Position numbers and translations under genes: made by a program. Source: Donghicola eburneus (lineage in GTDB: Bacteria > Pseudomonadota > Alphaproteobacteria > Rhodobacterales > Rhodobacteraceae). From it: DNA of 64,000 bases. Below the pieces are notes generated by a model. It had not been told where the DNA came from. It did no database searches and was given only the letters and a program-made list of their open reading frames with translations. The stretch spans positions 153,448 through 217,447 of the forward strand of contig NZ_FOXY01000008.1 in the NCBI RefSeq assembly GCF_900115865.1, written 5' to 3'. Position 1 is the first letter of the stretch, and every line of letters begins with the position of its first letter. Shown one piece after another: positions 1 through 9,682 of the stretch.

Positions 1-1
1 A

Positions 2-589
2 CTGGACACTCTGGTAGAGACCCCGTCGCAGACCGCTGGACCCTACGTCCACATCGGTTTGATGCCCACCTATGCGGGCAACGCGGGCTACTACGACGAA
101 GAGATCGGCACCAGCCCCATCGCCGACGGCGCCAAGGGCGAAGTGATCGAGATCGTGGGTTCTGTCTTTGACGGCACGGGTTGGGCGATGCGCGACGCGC
201 TGCTGGAAAGCTGGCAGCCCGACGCGGCTGGCAAGTTCCCCGGCCAAGAGGGTGCAGACCCCGCCGTGACCGGCCTGTGCCGCTTTGCGGCTGATGCCGA
301 CACTGGCGAGTTCACCCTGCGCACCGTCAAGCCGGGCAAGGTTGCTCAGCGCGGGGGCGGCTTCGCGGCACCCCACATCTCGGTGTGGATTTGCGCACGC
401 GGCATCAACATCGGCCTGCAAACCCGCATCTACTTCGAGGATGAGGACAACAGCACCGACCCGCTGCTGGCACGCATCGAGCAGCGTCCCCGTGTGGACA
501 CTCTGATCGCCAAGAAAATCGGCGAGGGCAAATACCGCTTCGACGTCCGCCTGCAAGGCGAAGGCGAGACGGTTTTCCTCGACATCTAA
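2..589 (+). CDS. pcaG: Protocatechuate 3,4-dioxygenase alpha subunit, 5' partial
   Basis: Intradiol ring-cleavage dioxygenase, alpha chain. With PcaH it cleaves protocatechuate to 3-carboxy-cis,cis-muconate in the cytoplasm. The reading frame is open from base 2, and the first visible residues run into SQTAGPYVHIG, the classic N-terminal motif of PcaG, so probably only a handful of codons are missing. A TTG or ATG near 59-62 is internal, not the start. Further PcaG signatures are APHISVWICARGINIG and the C-terminal GEGETVFLDI. In this family the catalytic iron ligands sit in the beta chain, which would be just outside the window. It is the first of five co-directional catabolic genes. Confident call. 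Confidence 0.93.
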   Translation: MDTLVETPSQTAGPYVHIGLMPTYAGNAGYYDEEIGTSPIADGAKGEVIEIVGSVFDGTGWAMRDALLESWQPDAAGKFPGQEGADPAVTGLCRFAADADTGEFTLRTVKPGKVAQRGGGFAAPHISVWICARGINIGLQTRIYFEDEDNSTDPLLARIEQRPRVDTLIAKKIGEGKYRFDVRLQGEGETVFLDI

Positions 590-596
590 GTCATTC

Positions 597-619
597 GGGG
601 CGTCCATTCGTGGGCGCCC
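597..619 (+). other. GC hairpin between pcaG and the BKACE gene
   Basis: GGGGCG at 597-602 can pair with CGCCCC at 614-619. No T-tract follows, so it is more likely an intercistronic RNA structure than a terminator. Role inferred only from position. Confidence 0.4.
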
Positions 620-640
620 CTCTGCATGAAAGACGCGAAC

Positions 641-1483
641 ATGACCAAACCCTGCATCATCTGTGTGGCCATCACAGGCTCGCTGCCGACCAAAGAGAAC
701 AACCCCGCAGTGCCGATCACTGTGGCAGAGCAGATCGAAAGCACTCAGGAAGCTTTCGAGGCTGGCGCAACCATCGCCCACTGCCACGTGCGTGACGACG
801 AAGGCAAACCGACCTCGGACCCCGAGCGTTTTGGCCGCCTGAAAGAGGGTCTGGAAAAGCATTGTCCCGGCATGATCGTGCAGCTGTCGACCGGTGGCCG
901 TTCCGGCGCGGGCCAGACCCGTGGCGGTATGCTGCCCCTGTCGCCCGACATGGCGTCGCTGTCGGTTGGCTCGAACAACTTCCCCACCCGCGTCTACGAA
1001 AACCCGCCGGAACTGGTCGATTGGCTGGCCTCCGAGATGGTGAAATACGGCGTGAAGCCCGAGATCGAGGCGTTCGACCTGAGCCACATCCTCAAGGCCG
1101 CCGACATGTTCAAGAAGGGCCAGATTGCAGAAACCCCCTACGTTCAGTTCGTGATGGGCGTGAAAAACGCGATGCCCGTGGACCGCGATGTCTTTGAATA
1201 CTACATCAAAACGGTGCATCGCCTGTTTGGCGAAGACGCCAACTGGTGTGCCGCTGGGATCGGCGCCCATCAGATCACGCTGAACGACTGGGCCGTGTCG
1301 TCGGGTGGTCACGCCCGCACCGGTCTGGAAGACAACGTCCGCATCGACCGCGACACACTGGCGCCCTCGAACGCGGCACTGGTGCAGCGCGTGGTAGATC
1401 TGTGCGACAAGTACGAGCGCCCCGTTGCCACCTGGCAGCAGGCTCGTGAAATGCTGAACCTGAAAGTACCCGCAGTCGCATGA
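641..1483 (+). CDS. Beta-keto acid cleavage enzyme (BKACE, DUF849), probably acting on beta-ketoadipate
   Basis: A 280-residue TIM-barrel protein of the BKACE/Kce family. These Zn enzymes condense a beta-keto acid with acetyl-CoA and release acetoacetate plus a shortened acyl-CoA. The family zinc motif HCHVRD puts His at 47 and 49, and TGLEDN supplies Glu230, the usual third ligand position. STGGRSGAG (83-91) is also typical. The start at 641 is preferred over an in-frame ATG at 626 because conserved sequence begins with TKPCIICVAITG. The stop overlaps pcaB by ATGA. Position between pcaG and pcaB suggests beta-ketoadipate as substrate, giving succinyl-CoA and acetoacetate. That substrate is inferred; family membership is confident. 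Confidence 0.9.
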   Translation: MTKPCIICVAITGSLPTKENNPAVPITVAEQIESTQEAFEAGATIAHCHVRDDEGKPTSDPERFGRLKEGLEKHCPGMIVQLSTGGRSGAGQTRGGMLPLSPDMASLSVGSNNFPTRVYENPPELVDWLASEMVKYGVKPEIEAFDLSHILKAADMFKKGQIAETPYVQFVMGVKNAMPVDRDVFEYYIKTVHRLFGEDANWCAAGIGAHQITLNDWAVSSGGHARTGLEDNVRIDRDTLAPSNAALVQRVVDLCDKYERPVATWQQAREMLNLKVPAVA

Positions 1484-2817
1484 CCCCGACCCCTTTGACT
1501 GGCGCCGTGATGGCGCCGCTCTATGGCGATATGCAGGCCACCGCCCTTCTGTCAGAAGAGGCGGTCGCCGCGCATATGGTCGCCTTTGAGATCGCCTTGG
1601 CCCGCGCGACCGAGGCGGCTGGCCTGACCGAAACCGGCAGTGCTGACGCGATCGCTGCTGCGCTGGACGGGTTCGACGCAGACTTGGCTGTACTGGGGCA
1701 GGGGACCGCTTCGGCGGGTGTTCCCGTGCCAGCTCTGGTTGCCCAACTGCGCGCGGCGTGCGGCGAGGCAGGGCAGGCATTGCACTGGGGCGCGACCTCG
1801 CAAGACGTGGTGGACACCTCGACCGTGATGGCCGTGCGTGATGTGCTGGAGCTGTACGCGGATCGCGTGTCTGCGCTGATTGGCGCCTTGGAACAGCAGT
1901 CCGAGGCATTCGGGGACGTGGTAATGGGCGGGCGCACGCGTTCGCAAGTGGCCACTCCAATCACCTTTGGCATGCGGATCGCCACTTGGGCGGCACCGCT
2001 GATCGCATTGGAAGCAGAATTGCCCGCGCTGAAGGACCGGATCGCTCGGGTCCAGTTCGGCGGAGCGGCAGGCAACAATCTGGCGGTGGCGCCCCATGGT
2101 GCAGACATCGCAGAGACGTTGGCGTCTGAATTGGGCCTAGGCGCGACAGTCCAATGGCACGGCGACCGAAGCGCGGTCATGGCAGTGGGTGCTTGGGTGG
2201 GCCGCGTGACCGCAGCCTTGGCCAAGATGGCAGGCGACCTGATCCTGATGGGCCGGTCCGAAGCTGCCGAGGGCAAGGCAGGCAAGGGCGGCGGATCGTC
2301 GACCATGCCCCAGAAGTCCAACCCGGTAGCGTCCGAGGCGATCGTCACGCTGAATGCCTATGTCACCGCGCTGACCCCCATGCTCGCCATAGCGGCCAGC
2401 CCCGCAGAAGAGCGGGACGGGGGCCGTTGGGCGATGGAATGGTTCGCCCTGCCGCAAATCCTGATCGCAGGCGCAGCTGCCTTGCGTCACGGGGCGGATC
2501 TGGCCGCGACCCTTCAAGCCTTCCCCGAGAATATGGCACGGATGCTGGACGCAAACGGAGGCGCGATCATGTCCGAGGCTGCCAGCTTTGCACTTGCCGC
2601 GCATATGCCGCGAGCAGAAGCGCAGACGCTGGTGAAGGATGCTCTGAAACTGGTGAATGGGCAGGGCAAAACCCTGACTGAAGCCTTGTCCGAAATCGGG
2701 CCCGACGGGATCGACTGGATGCAAATCCTTGATCCACGTCAGGCCATCGCGCCGTCGCAGGCGCAGGCAAAGGCGATCTTTGCCAATCGAACCAACTCTT
2801 TGGAGGAGACAAAATGA
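1480..2817 (+). CDS. pcaB: 3-carboxy-cis,cis-muconate cycloisomerase
   Basis: A 445-residue member of the fumarase/aspartase superfamily. It converts 3-carboxy-cis,cis-muconate to 4-carboxymuconolactone, the step after PcaGH. The superfamily signature [10 protein letters not shown] lies near residues 272-283, and a second conserved block, [13 protein letters not shown], near 102-114. Length is normal for PcaB. ATGA overlaps couple it to the BKACE gene upstream and the CoA-transferase A gene downstream, indicating one translationally coupled operon. Argininosuccinate or adenylosuccinate lyase are less likely given the protocatechuate context. Confidence 0.9.
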   Translation: MTPTPLTGAVMAPLYGDMQATALLSEEAVAAHMVAFEIALARATEAAGLTETGSADAIAAALDGFDADLAVLGQGTASAGVPVPALVAQLRAACGEAGQALHWGATSQDVVDTSTVMAVRDVLELYADRVSALIGALEQQSEAFGDVVMGGRTRSQVATPITFGMRIATWAAPLIALEAELPALKDRIARVQFGGAAGNNLAVAPHGADIAETLASELGLGATVQWHGDRSAVMAVGAWVGRVTAALAKMAGDLILMGRSEAAEGKAGKGGGSSTMPQKSNPVASEAIVTLNAYVTALTPMLAIAASPAEERDGGRWAMEWFALPQILIAGAAALRHGADLAATLQAFPENMARMLDANGGAIMSEAASFALAAHMPRAEAQTLVKDALKLVNGQGKTLTEALSEIGPDGIDWMQILDPRQAIAPSQAQAKAIFANRTNSLEETK

Positions 2818-3515
2818 ACAAAGTGTATGGCAGCGCGTCGGAGGCCTTGGATGGCCTGCTGCGCGACGACATGCTGATCGCGGCAGGGGGCTTTGGCCTG
2901 TGCGGGATTCCCGAACTCTTGATCGATGCGATTGTGGAAAACGGCGTCAAGAACCTGACCGTGGCCTCGAACAACGCAGGCGTTGACGGGTTCGGTTTGG
3001 GCAAACTGCTGGATACCCGCCAGATCAAGAAGATGATGAGCTCTTACGTGGGCGAAAACGCGGAATTCATGCGCCAGTACCTGTCCGGTGAGCTGGAGCT
3101 GGAATTCAACCCGCAGGGCACCTTGGCCGAGCGGATGCGCGCTGGTGGCTGCGGCATTCCCGGTTTCTACACCAAAACTGGCGTGGGTACCGTGATCGCC
3201 GAAGGCAAAGACGTGAAGATCTTCAATGGTGAAGAATACATCATGGAAGAAGGCATTTTCGCCGACATTTCCATCGTCAAAGCGTGGAAAGCGGACGAAA
3301 CCGGCAACGCGATTTTCCGCAAGACCGCCCGTAACTTCAATCCGCCCGCCGCGATGTGCGGCAAGATTTGCGTGATGGAGGTCGAGGAAATCGTCCCCGC
3401 AGGCAGCCTTGACCCCGATCACATCCACCTGCCCGGCATCTACGTACACCGCCTGATTCAAGGTGAACACGAGAAGCGGATCGAACAGCGCACCGTGCGC
3501 AAGAAGGAGGCCTGA
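2814..3515 (+). CDS. scoA: Succinyl-CoA:3-oxoacid CoA-transferase subunit A (ScoA-type; PcaI position)
   Basis: A 233-residue alpha subunit of a class I CoA-transferase. It carries [10 protein letters not shown] near residues 25-34, SYVGEN, and [12 protein letters not shown]. These match my recollection of the acetoacetate-specific ScoA group better than PcaI, which typically has GGFGTAGMP and lacks the SYVGEN block. With subunit B it would move CoA from succinyl-CoA to acetoacetate (or to 3-oxoadipate if it is really PcaI). ATGA overlap with pcaB. A tree of PcaI and ScoA would settle the specificity, which is inferred here. Confidence 0.85.
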   Translation: MNKVYGSASEALDGLLRDDMLIAAGGFGLCGIPELLIDAIVENGVKNLTVASNNAGVDGFGLGKLLDTRQIKKMMSSYVGENAEFMRQYLSGELELEFNPQGTLAERMRAGGCGIPGFYTKTGVGTVIAEGKDVKIFNGEEYIMEEGIFADISIVKAWKADETGNAIFRKTARNFNPPAAMCGKICVMEVEEIVPAGSLDPDHIHLPGIYVHRLIQGEHEKRIEQRTVRKKEA

Positions 3516-3516
3516 T

Positions 3517-4146
3517 ATGCCCTGGGATCGCAATCAAATGGCCGCCCGCGCGGCGCTGGAACTGGAAAACGGCACCTATGTGAACCTTGGTATCGGGATT
3601 CCGACGCTGGTTCCGAACTTCATCCCCGAAGGCGTGCAGGTCGTGCTGCAGTCCGAAAACGGGATGCTCGGCATGGGCCCGTTCCCGTATGAGGGGGACG
3701 AAGACCCCGATCTGATCAACGCAGGCAAGCAGACCATCACCGAACTGCCCGAGACCAGCTACTTCGATTCGGCCACCAGCTTTGGCATGATCCGCGGCGG
3801 CAAGATCGCAGCGGCGATCCTTGGCGCGATGGAAGTGGCTGAAAACGGCGATCTGGCGAACTGGATGATCCCCGGCAAGCTAGTCAAAGGCATGGGCGGC
3901 GCGATGGATTTGGTGGCCGGCGTGGGCCGCGTGGTCGTGGTCATGGACCACACCAACAAGCATGGCGAGTCGAAGCTGCTGAAATCCTGCACCCTGCCCC
4001 TAACCGGAAAGGGCGTGGTGGACCGCGTGATCACCAACCTAGGTGTTCTGGACGTGGTTGAAGGTGGCCTGAAGATCGTGGAATGCGCAGACGGCGTCAC
4101 CGAGGACGAACTGCGTGCTGCCACCGAAGCGACGATTGTGGATTAA
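3517..4146 (+). CDS. scoB: Succinyl-CoA:3-oxoacid CoA-transferase subunit B (ScoB-type; PcaJ position)
   Basis: A 209-residue beta subunit. The motif [11 protein letters not shown] near residue 45 contains the Glu that forms the covalent glutamyl-CoA thioester in this family. [14 protein letters not shown] and [11 protein letters not shown] resemble ScoB more than PcaJ. The start at 3517 is chosen because a strong ribosome site, AAGAAGGAGG (3501-3510), sits seven bases upstream; an earlier in-frame codon at 3463 lies inside scoA. Last gene of the operon, followed by a terminator. Confidence 0.86.
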   Translation: MPWDRNQMAARAALELENGTYVNLGIGIPTLVPNFIPEGVQVVLQSENGMLGMGPFPYEGDEDPDLINAGKQTITELPETSYFDSATSFGMIRGGKIAAAILGAMEVAENGDLANWMIPGKLVKGMGGAMDLVAGVGRVVVVMDHTNKHGESKLLKSCTLPLTGKGVVDRVITNLGVLDVVEGGLKIVECADGVTEDELRAATEATIVD

Positions 4147-4175
4147 CGAGTTTCCGCACAGGTTTCCGTGCACTC

Positions 4176-4202
4176 AGGGGGCCGACGGGCCCCCTCTTTT
4201 TA
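4176..4202 (+). terminator. Rho-independent terminator of the pca operon
   Basis: AGGGGGCC (4176-4183), loop GACG, GGCCCCCT (4188-4195), then CTTTTT. It lies 30 bp past the scoB stop and abuts the stop of the convergent DeoR gene. Confidence 0.88.
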
Positions 4203-5096
4203 TTCTTCTTCGTCAGAAGATTCCAAAGTGCGGACGGTCTTGGGCTTGGCTTTGCCCACCTCCGCGATGGCGACGTTGATACCCTTGTCTTGCATGCGGC
4301 GCAGGTCCTCGGGGGCGATGTTGTCGTCCACGATCACTGCATCAAATTCGGTCAGCGACGCAAAGCTGTGTAGCGCGCGATGGTTGAATTTGGTATGGTC
4401 CGCCAAGAGGATGCGCTTGTCCGCGCATTCCAGCATCGCACGCTTGGTTTCGACCATCTCGGGCGACTGGTGGTAGACCACGTCATTCGCAATCGCAGAC
4501 ATAGACACGAACACCGTATCCGCGCGGACCTGCGCGATCTGGCTGCGGGTCATCCGGCCCATAAAGGCGTTGCACCAGTTGTAAAACTGCCCGCCCAAAG
4601 CGATCAGGGCAATATCGCGAACCTCTTTCAACTCGTTGATCATCAAAAGCGAGTTGGTCAGGACCGTGAGCGGGCCCTTGCTCTCCAACAGTTCGACCAT
4701 CTGCCAAACCGTCGTTGAGTCATCGAGAAAGATCGCCTGCCCCGGCTCAATGAATTCCATTGCCTTGGCTGCGATGGCGCGCTTTTCGGCGACCTGACGG
4801 GACGAGCGGTAGATATCGCTGGACTCGATCAAGTTGGTTGGCGCAGCAGAGACGATCCCGCGGGTTTTGCGCAGCAGGCCCAGGCTGACCAGTTCGTCCA
4901 GATCACGGTGCACGGTCATCAGGCTGATGCCGAACCGCTCGGTCAAATCTTCGATCCGCATTGTACCTTCGGCCATCACGGCTTCGGTAATCATCTTGCG
5001 GCGCGCCAACTGCCGCGCCTGACGGCTGTCGGCGGGGGTCTTTTCAGCCATCAAACGGTCAAAGGCGGTTTCAGTGCTTGGCGGGATCTTGGTCAT
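4200..5096 (-). CDS. DeoR/GlpR-family transcriptional regulator
   Basis: A 298-residue DeoR-type repressor. A winged helix-turn-helix lies at about residues 32-90, with the recognition segment EDLTERFGISLMTVHRDLDEL. An ISOCOT-like phosphosugar-sensing domain follows, including DDSTTVWQM and LADHTKFNHRAL. The N-terminus carries about 28 extra residues before the HTH, and the tail is acidic (SSDEEE). It is convergent with the pca operon and divergent from the RND pair, so its target is not obvious. DeoR proteins usually sense sugar phosphates, and no sugar gene adjoins it. Family confident, effector unknown. Confidence 0.88.
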   Translation of the reverse strand: MTKIPPSTETAFDRLMAEKTPADSRQARQLARRKMITEAVMAEGTMRIEDLTERFGISLMTVHRDLDELVSLGLLRKTRGIVSAAPTNLIESSDIYRSSRQVAEKRAIAAKAMEFIEPGQAIFLDDSTTVWQMVELLESKGPLTVLTNSLLMINELKEVRDIALIALGGQFYNWCNAFMGRMTRSQIAQVRADTVFVSMSAIANDVVYHQSPEMVETKRAMLECADKRILLADHTKFNHRALHSFASLTEFDAVIVDDNIAPEDLRRMQDKGINVAIAEVGKAKPKTVRTLESSDEEE

Positions 5097-5370
5097 AGTC
5101 GTGCTTCTCTTGGTCTCTACCCATTAGAGCGAAAGTGCAGCTAAGGCAAAGACTGCGGGCGGGTTCCCTGCTGAAATGCGCAGAAAACCCTGCGCAAATA
5201 CAGCATTCAGCCCGAAAAGATCGCTTTGAGTGCGTGTTTGCGCTGACATTTCCGTGAATTTCGCAACTGCAGCATCGGATGGCGACAGAAAACGTCATAA
5301 CTAAACGTTTATTGTCCAAGCGCGATTTTCCGTCGCCTTTTCATACCACAACCGAGATCGAGCCCTTTCT
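5097..5370. promoter_or_regulatory. Divergent intergenic region between the DeoR gene and the RND operon
   Basis: A 274-bp region without a convincing ORF. ACGT blocks at 5292-5295 and 5305-5308 form a loose AAACGT-type inverted repeat that could be an operator. Promoters of both flanking units must lie here, but I could not assign -35/-10 boxes with confidence. Confidence 0.35.
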
Positions 5371-6555
5371 ATGACCACACTCCCCTCCTGTTTTCGAGCT
5401 CGTAAGCTGGCCTTTGGCGCTGCAGCGCTGTTGACCTGTGCGACGCCTATGTTTGCCCAACAGGGTCCGGGCGGCGCGCCGTCCGCCACCCAAGTGGGCG
5501 TGATCGAAATGTCGCTGGAAAAGGTGCCCTATCAGGTCACTTTGCCCGGCCGCGCCGTTGCTTATGAACAAACCGATATCCGGCCTCGCGTCGAAGGCGT
5601 GATCGAAGAGATCGTCTATGCCCCCGGCCAGCAACTGGAGGTCGGTGATCTGATGTACCGGATCGAGGCTGCATCCTACGACGCTGAACTGGCTGCCGCC
5701 GAAGCTGCGCTCGCGGGTGCCAAGGCGAGCGTGCAGTCTGCCCAAGCGACCGTGGACCGCTATCGGCAACTCGACGGGGTGGGAGTGACCCGCGAGAGTG
5801 TCGAGACTGCGGAAGTGGCCTTGATGCAGGCAGAGGCGGACGAGCGCGCCGCAGAGGCATCGCTGCAAACTGCGCAATTGAACAAGGACCGTACAGAAAT
5901 CCGTGCCCCCATTCAGGGCGTGCCAGAGGTGTCCGAATTCTCGGTCGGAGCGTTGGTGACGGCAAATCAGGCTGACGCGCTAACGACCCTGACACGCTTG
6001 GACCCAATCTACGTGGACCTGACCGAATCCAGCGCGCGTCTGCTACGCACGCGCGAACGGATCGCAGACGGGCAGTTGACCATGGGCGACGAATTGGATG
6101 TGTCCCTGACATTGGAAAACGGCCAGTCCTATGACAGCAAAGGGTCTCTGGTCAGCCCCGGCACACTAGTGTCGTCGACCACCGGTGGCGTGGAATTTCG
6201 CATCCAATTTGATAACCCTGATCGCTTGATCATGCCTGGCATGTTCCTGCGGGCTCATGTGACCGTCGGCGAAACCGAGGCTGTTTTGGTACCCCAAGGC
6301 GCCACCGATCGCGCGGCCACCGGCGAGCTGACAGCCTTTGTCGCGGTGGATGGCAAGGCCGAGCAGGTCACACTAACATCCCAAGGCACCTATCAGAACG
6401 CGTGGGTCGTCACCGATGGGATCGAAGACGGTGATATGCTGATCGTGGACGGTCTGCGGAACCTGCGGAACGGTGCCGACGTCGAGACTGTAGCTGTGAC
6501 CATCGACGAAAACGGTGTGGTCTCTGACGCGGTTGAAACCGCCGACGCGGAGTAA
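5371..6555 (+). CDS. RND efflux periplasmic adaptor (AcrA/MexA family)
   Basis: A 394-residue membrane fusion protein linking an inner-membrane RND pump to an outer-membrane channel. The signal peptide (about 1-29) ends near PMFAQQ. A C at residue 24 is preceded by LLT, a poor lipobox, so signal peptidase I cleavage is favoured. The biotinyl-lipoyl half-motif RPRVEGVIEEIVYAPGQ starts near residue 71. An Ala/Glu-rich alpha-hairpin spans about 105-175, followed by the beta-barrel. Six bases separate it from the pump gene. No outer-membrane factor gene is adjacent, so a TolC-like partner must be encoded elsewhere. Substrates unknown. Confidence 0.92.
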   Translation: MTTLPSCFRARKLAFGAAALLTCATPMFAQQGPGGAPSATQVGVIEMSLEKVPYQVTLPGRAVAYEQTDIRPRVEGVIEEIVYAPGQQLEVGDLMYRIEAASYDAELAAAEAALAGAKASVQSAQATVDRYRQLDGVGVTRESVETAEVALMQAEADERAAEASLQTAQLNKDRTEIRAPIQGVPEVSEFSVGALVTANQADALTTLTRLDPIYVDLTESSARLLRTRERIADGQLTMGDELDVSLTLENGQSYDSKGSLVSPGTLVSSTTGGVEFRIQFDNPDRLIMPGMFLRAHVTVGETEAVLVPQGATDRAATGELTAFVAVDGKAEQVTLTSQGTYQNAWVVTDGIEDGDMLIVDGLRNLRNGADVETVAVTIDENGVVSDAVETADAE

Positions 6556-6560
6556 GCGCC

Positions 6561-9500
6561 TTGGTCGATTTCTTTATACACCGCCCTGTTTTTGCGTGGG
6601 TTCTGGCGATTGTAACAATGCTCGCTGGGGCGTTCTCGCTGACCCAGCTGCCTGTTTCCCAGTATCCTGACATTGCCCCGACCACCGTCCGCGTTTCTGC
6701 CAACTACACCGGTGCAACCGCAGAGGCTGTGCAGAACTCTGTAACCTCGACCATCGAGGATGCCATGACTGGTCTGGACGGCCTGCTCTACATGGTCTCG
6801 GATTCGAGCGAAGGCTCCAGTAGGATCACTCTGACCTTTGACGAAAGTGTCGAAGGGATTGATGCTCAGAACGAAGTGCAAACCAAGGTCCGGCAAGTAG
6901 AGACGCAACTGCCGGAGCGGGTGCAGCAAGCTGGCGTGAGTGTACAACGCTCCACCAGCTCTATCCTGATGGTGGGGGCGCTCGTCTCGACTGATGGGTC
7001 CTACAATCAGGTGCAGCTTGGCGACATGTTGGACCAAACCATCGAAGGACCTGTTCAGCGAACCGAGGGCGTTGGCGGCATCAATACCTTTGGCTCTGGC
7101 TATGCGATGCGCATCTGGCTTGATCCTCTGAAACTGGCGCAGTTCCAATTGACCCCCGCCGATATCACCAGCGCGGTTCAGGCGCAGAACACCACGGTAT
7201 CTGTCGGCAGTCTGGGCAACCAGCCTACGGTTCAGGGCCAGCAGTTTACAGCGACCATCACCGCCCAAAGCCAGCTGACCAGTGTAGAAGAGTTCGAGAG
7301 CATCCTGCTCAAGAGTGAACTGGACGGCAGTGCTGTATATTTGGGTGACGTGGCCGAGGTTGAAGTAGGGCAGGAAAGCTATGGCGGGGACAGCCGCTTT
7401 AGCGGTCTGAACGCTGCAGGTTTCGGTGTGAACCTCGCCACTGGTGCGAATGCGGTCGATACCGCCGAAGCTGTGCGCGAAGTGCTAGAGGGTCTGGAGC
7501 CCGCGCTGCCCGAGGGCGTAGAAATCCGCTATGCCTACGACACATCACCCTTTGTCGAGCTGTCGATCGAAAAGGTTTACCACACCCTGATCGAAGCCGT
7601 TGTGCTCGTATTCCTCGTGATTTTGATCTTCCTGCAGAACTGGCGCGCCACCATCATTCCGATCATTGCCGTCCCTGTGGTTTTGCTTGGGACCTTCGCA
7701 ATGCTCGCGGCGCTGGGGTATTCGATCAATACTCTGACCATGTTCGCAATGGTGCTGGCGATTGGCCTTCTGGTGGATGATGCCATCGTGGTCGTGGAGA
7801 ACGTCGAACGCGTGATGGACGAAGACAATCTCGAACCGATGCCGGCAACCGAACGTAGCATGGGCCAGATCACGGGCGCTCTGATCGGTATTGCCTTGGT
7901 CCTGTCGGCCGTGTTCCTGCCGATGGCGTTCTTTGGCGGCTCGACAGGCGTGATCTACCGACAGTTCTCGGTCACGATTATCACCGCGATGGTACTGTCC
8001 GCGATCGTGGCGCTGGTTCTGACACCTGCTCTGTGTGCCAGCATCCTGAAGCGCAGCCATGGGACAGGCATTGCGCCCGCCCGTTGGTTCAACCGGAACT
8101 TCGACCGCGTGAACCGTGGATATGAACGCACGGTGGGCCGCATCCTGCGCAAGCCGATCATCATGTTGCTCGTGCTCGCAGGCGTTGGCGTTGGTGCGTG
8201 GCAAATCTACGAGCGTCTGTCTTCGTCGTTCCTGCCGACCGAAGACCAAGGCATGTTGATGACCATGGTGCAGTTGACCGAAGGCTCGACCTCGCAGCAG
8301 ACTTTGGCCGTCGTTGAGGAGATCGAGGATTATCTGCTGAACGAAGAGTCCGAGACTGTGGACAGTGTCTTTGCGGCGCTGGGCTTTAGCTTCTCGGGAA
8401 CTGGCCAGAACAACGCGATGCTGTTCATCAAACTGCATGATTTCGATGATCGCGAGGCCGCAGATCGGGCAGCAAGCGCCTTGTCCGGCCGTGCGAACAT
8501 GCGGTTCATGAGCCACCGCGCGGGGCAGATATTCTTTATGCAGCCGCCGGCCATCCCCGGGATGGGCAACACCAACGGCTTCTCCATGTACCTCGTGGAT
8601 AATGGCAGCAATGGTTATGAAAGCCTGATCGAAGCGGCCAATGAATTGGTGCAGAAGGCAAACGAGGACCCCAACCTGACCAACGTGCGCGTGTCTGGAA
8701 TCGACGCCGAAAGCGCCCTGCGGGTCAATATCGACCAGCAGAAAATCGATGCCTTTGGGGTGTCGTTGTCTGACGTGAACTCGATGCTGTCTGTGGTCTT
8801 TAGCGGGTCCGAAGTGAATGACTTCGTTCTCGAAGGGAACTTGCGCCCTGTGATCGTGCAAGCGGCGCCGGAACACCGGATGCAGCCCGAAGACATCGAA
8901 AGCTGGTACGTTCGTAACGACTCTGGCGAAATGGTGCCTTTCTCCAGCTTTGTCACGACTGAGTGGGTGTCCGTGCAGCCAAAGCTATCTCGCCACTCGG
9001 GCGCAGATGCGATCGAGATTTCGGGTAGCAACAGCGACACCGCGTCATCGGGTGCGGCCATGGACGCGATTGAGGCGTTGGCGACCTCGATTGACGGCGG
9101 TTACGGCGTCGAGTGGACCGGCATCAGCTATCAGGAGCGTCAGTCCGGCGATCAAGCACCCTACCTCTATGCGCTTGCCATTCTGGTGGTCTTCCTGTGT
9201 CTCGCCGCACTGTACGAAAGCTGGACTGTGCCGTTCTCGGTGATGCTCGCGGTGCCGGTAGGTGTCCTTGGCGCGCTGGCTGCGGCCTACCTGTTTGGCC
9301 AGTCGAACGATGTCTACTTTAAGGTGGGCATTCTGACGACCATCGGTCTGGCGGCCAAGAACGCCATTCTGATTGTCGAGTTTGCCAAAGATCTGGAAGA
9401 GCAGGGCAAAGAGTTGATCGAAGCCACGATGGAGGCCGCGCGCCTGCGCCTTCGTCCGATCTTGATGACCTCGCTCGCGTTCATGCTGGGGGTTGTGCCC

Positions 9501-9659
9501 CTTGCGACTGCGAGCGGTGCGGGCGCTGCGGCCCAGAACGCCATCGGCATCGGTGTGCTGGGGGGTATGGCCACGGCGACGTTTATCGGCGTGTTCATGG
9601 TGCCCGCGTTCTACGTGATCGTGCGCCAAGCAACGGATCGCAAGAAAAAGACTGCATGA
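6561..9659 (+). CDS. RND multidrug efflux permease (AcrB/MexB family)
   Basis: A 1032-residue HAE1-type proton-driven trimeric pump. It begins with the usual VDFFIHRPVFAWV and has the two-fold repeat of 6 TM segments plus porter loop. Proton-relay residues are present: LLVDDAIVVVEN in TM4 (Asp pair near 405) and GLAAKNAILIVEF in TM10 (Lys near 932). The start codon is TTG at 6561, with GGAG at 6549-6552 overlapping the adaptor stop codon, so translation is coupled. The C-terminus ends in a short basic tail, RQATDRKKKTA. Length matches AcrB closely. Confidence 0.95.
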   Translation: MVDFFIHRPVFAWVLAIVTMLAGAFSLTQLPVSQYPDIAPTTVRVSANYTGATAEAVQNSVTSTIEDAMTGLDGLLYMVSDSSEGSSRITLTFDESVEGIDAQNEVQTKVRQVETQLPERVQQAGVSVQRSTSSILMVGALVSTDGSYNQVQLGDMLDQTIEGPVQRTEGVGGINTFGSGYAMRIWLDPLKLAQFQLTPADITSAVQAQNTTVSVGSLGNQPTVQGQQFTATITAQSQLTSVEEFESILLKSELDGSAVYLGDVAEVEVGQESYGGDSRFSGLNAAGFGVNLATGANAVDTAEAVREVLEGLEPALPEGVEIRYAYDTSPFVELSIEKVYHTLIEAVVLVFLVILIFLQNWRATIIPIIAVPVVLLGTFAMLAALGYSINTLTMFAMVLAIGLLVDDAIVVVENVERVMDEDNLEPMPATERSMGQITGALIGIALVLSAVFLPMAFFGGSTGVIYRQFSVTIITAMVLSAIVALVLTPALCASILKRSHGTGIAPARWFNRNFDRVNRGYERTVGRILRKPIIMLLVLAGVGVGAWQIYERLSSSFLPTEDQGMLMTMVQLTEGSTSQQTLAVVEEIEDYLLNEESETVDSVFAALGFSFSGTGQNNAMLFIKLHDFDDREAADRAASALSGRANMRFMSHRAGQIFFMQPPAIPGMGNTNGFSMYLVDNGSNGYESLIEAANELVQKANEDPNLTNVRVSGIDAESALRVNIDQQKIDAFGVSLSDVNSMLSVVFSGSEVNDFVLEGNLRPVIVQAAPEHRMQPEDIESWYVRNDSGEMVPFSSFVTTEWVSVQPKLSRHSGADAIEISGSNSDTASSGAAMDAIEALATSIDGGYGVEWTGISYQERQSGDQAPYLYALAILVVFLCLAALYESWTVPFSVMLAVPVGVLGALAAAYLFGQSNDVYFKVGILTTIGLAAKNAILIVEFAKDLEEQGKELIEATMEAARLRLRPILMTSLAFMLGVVPLATASGAGAAAQNAIGIGVLGGMATATFIGVFMVPAFYVIVRQATDRKKKTA

Positions 9660-9682
9660 TCCTGAGCAAGTCCTGAAATTGG

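Noticed and set aside
5437..5443. Possible lipobox in the RND adaptor signal peptide
   Set aside because: Thr at -1 is atypical and a good signal peptidase I site follows; treated as non-lipoprotein.
7545..8876. 443-codon open frame antisense to the RND pump gene
   Set aside because: His/Gln-rich shadow composition, no family features; the plus strand encodes a full AcrB-type protein.
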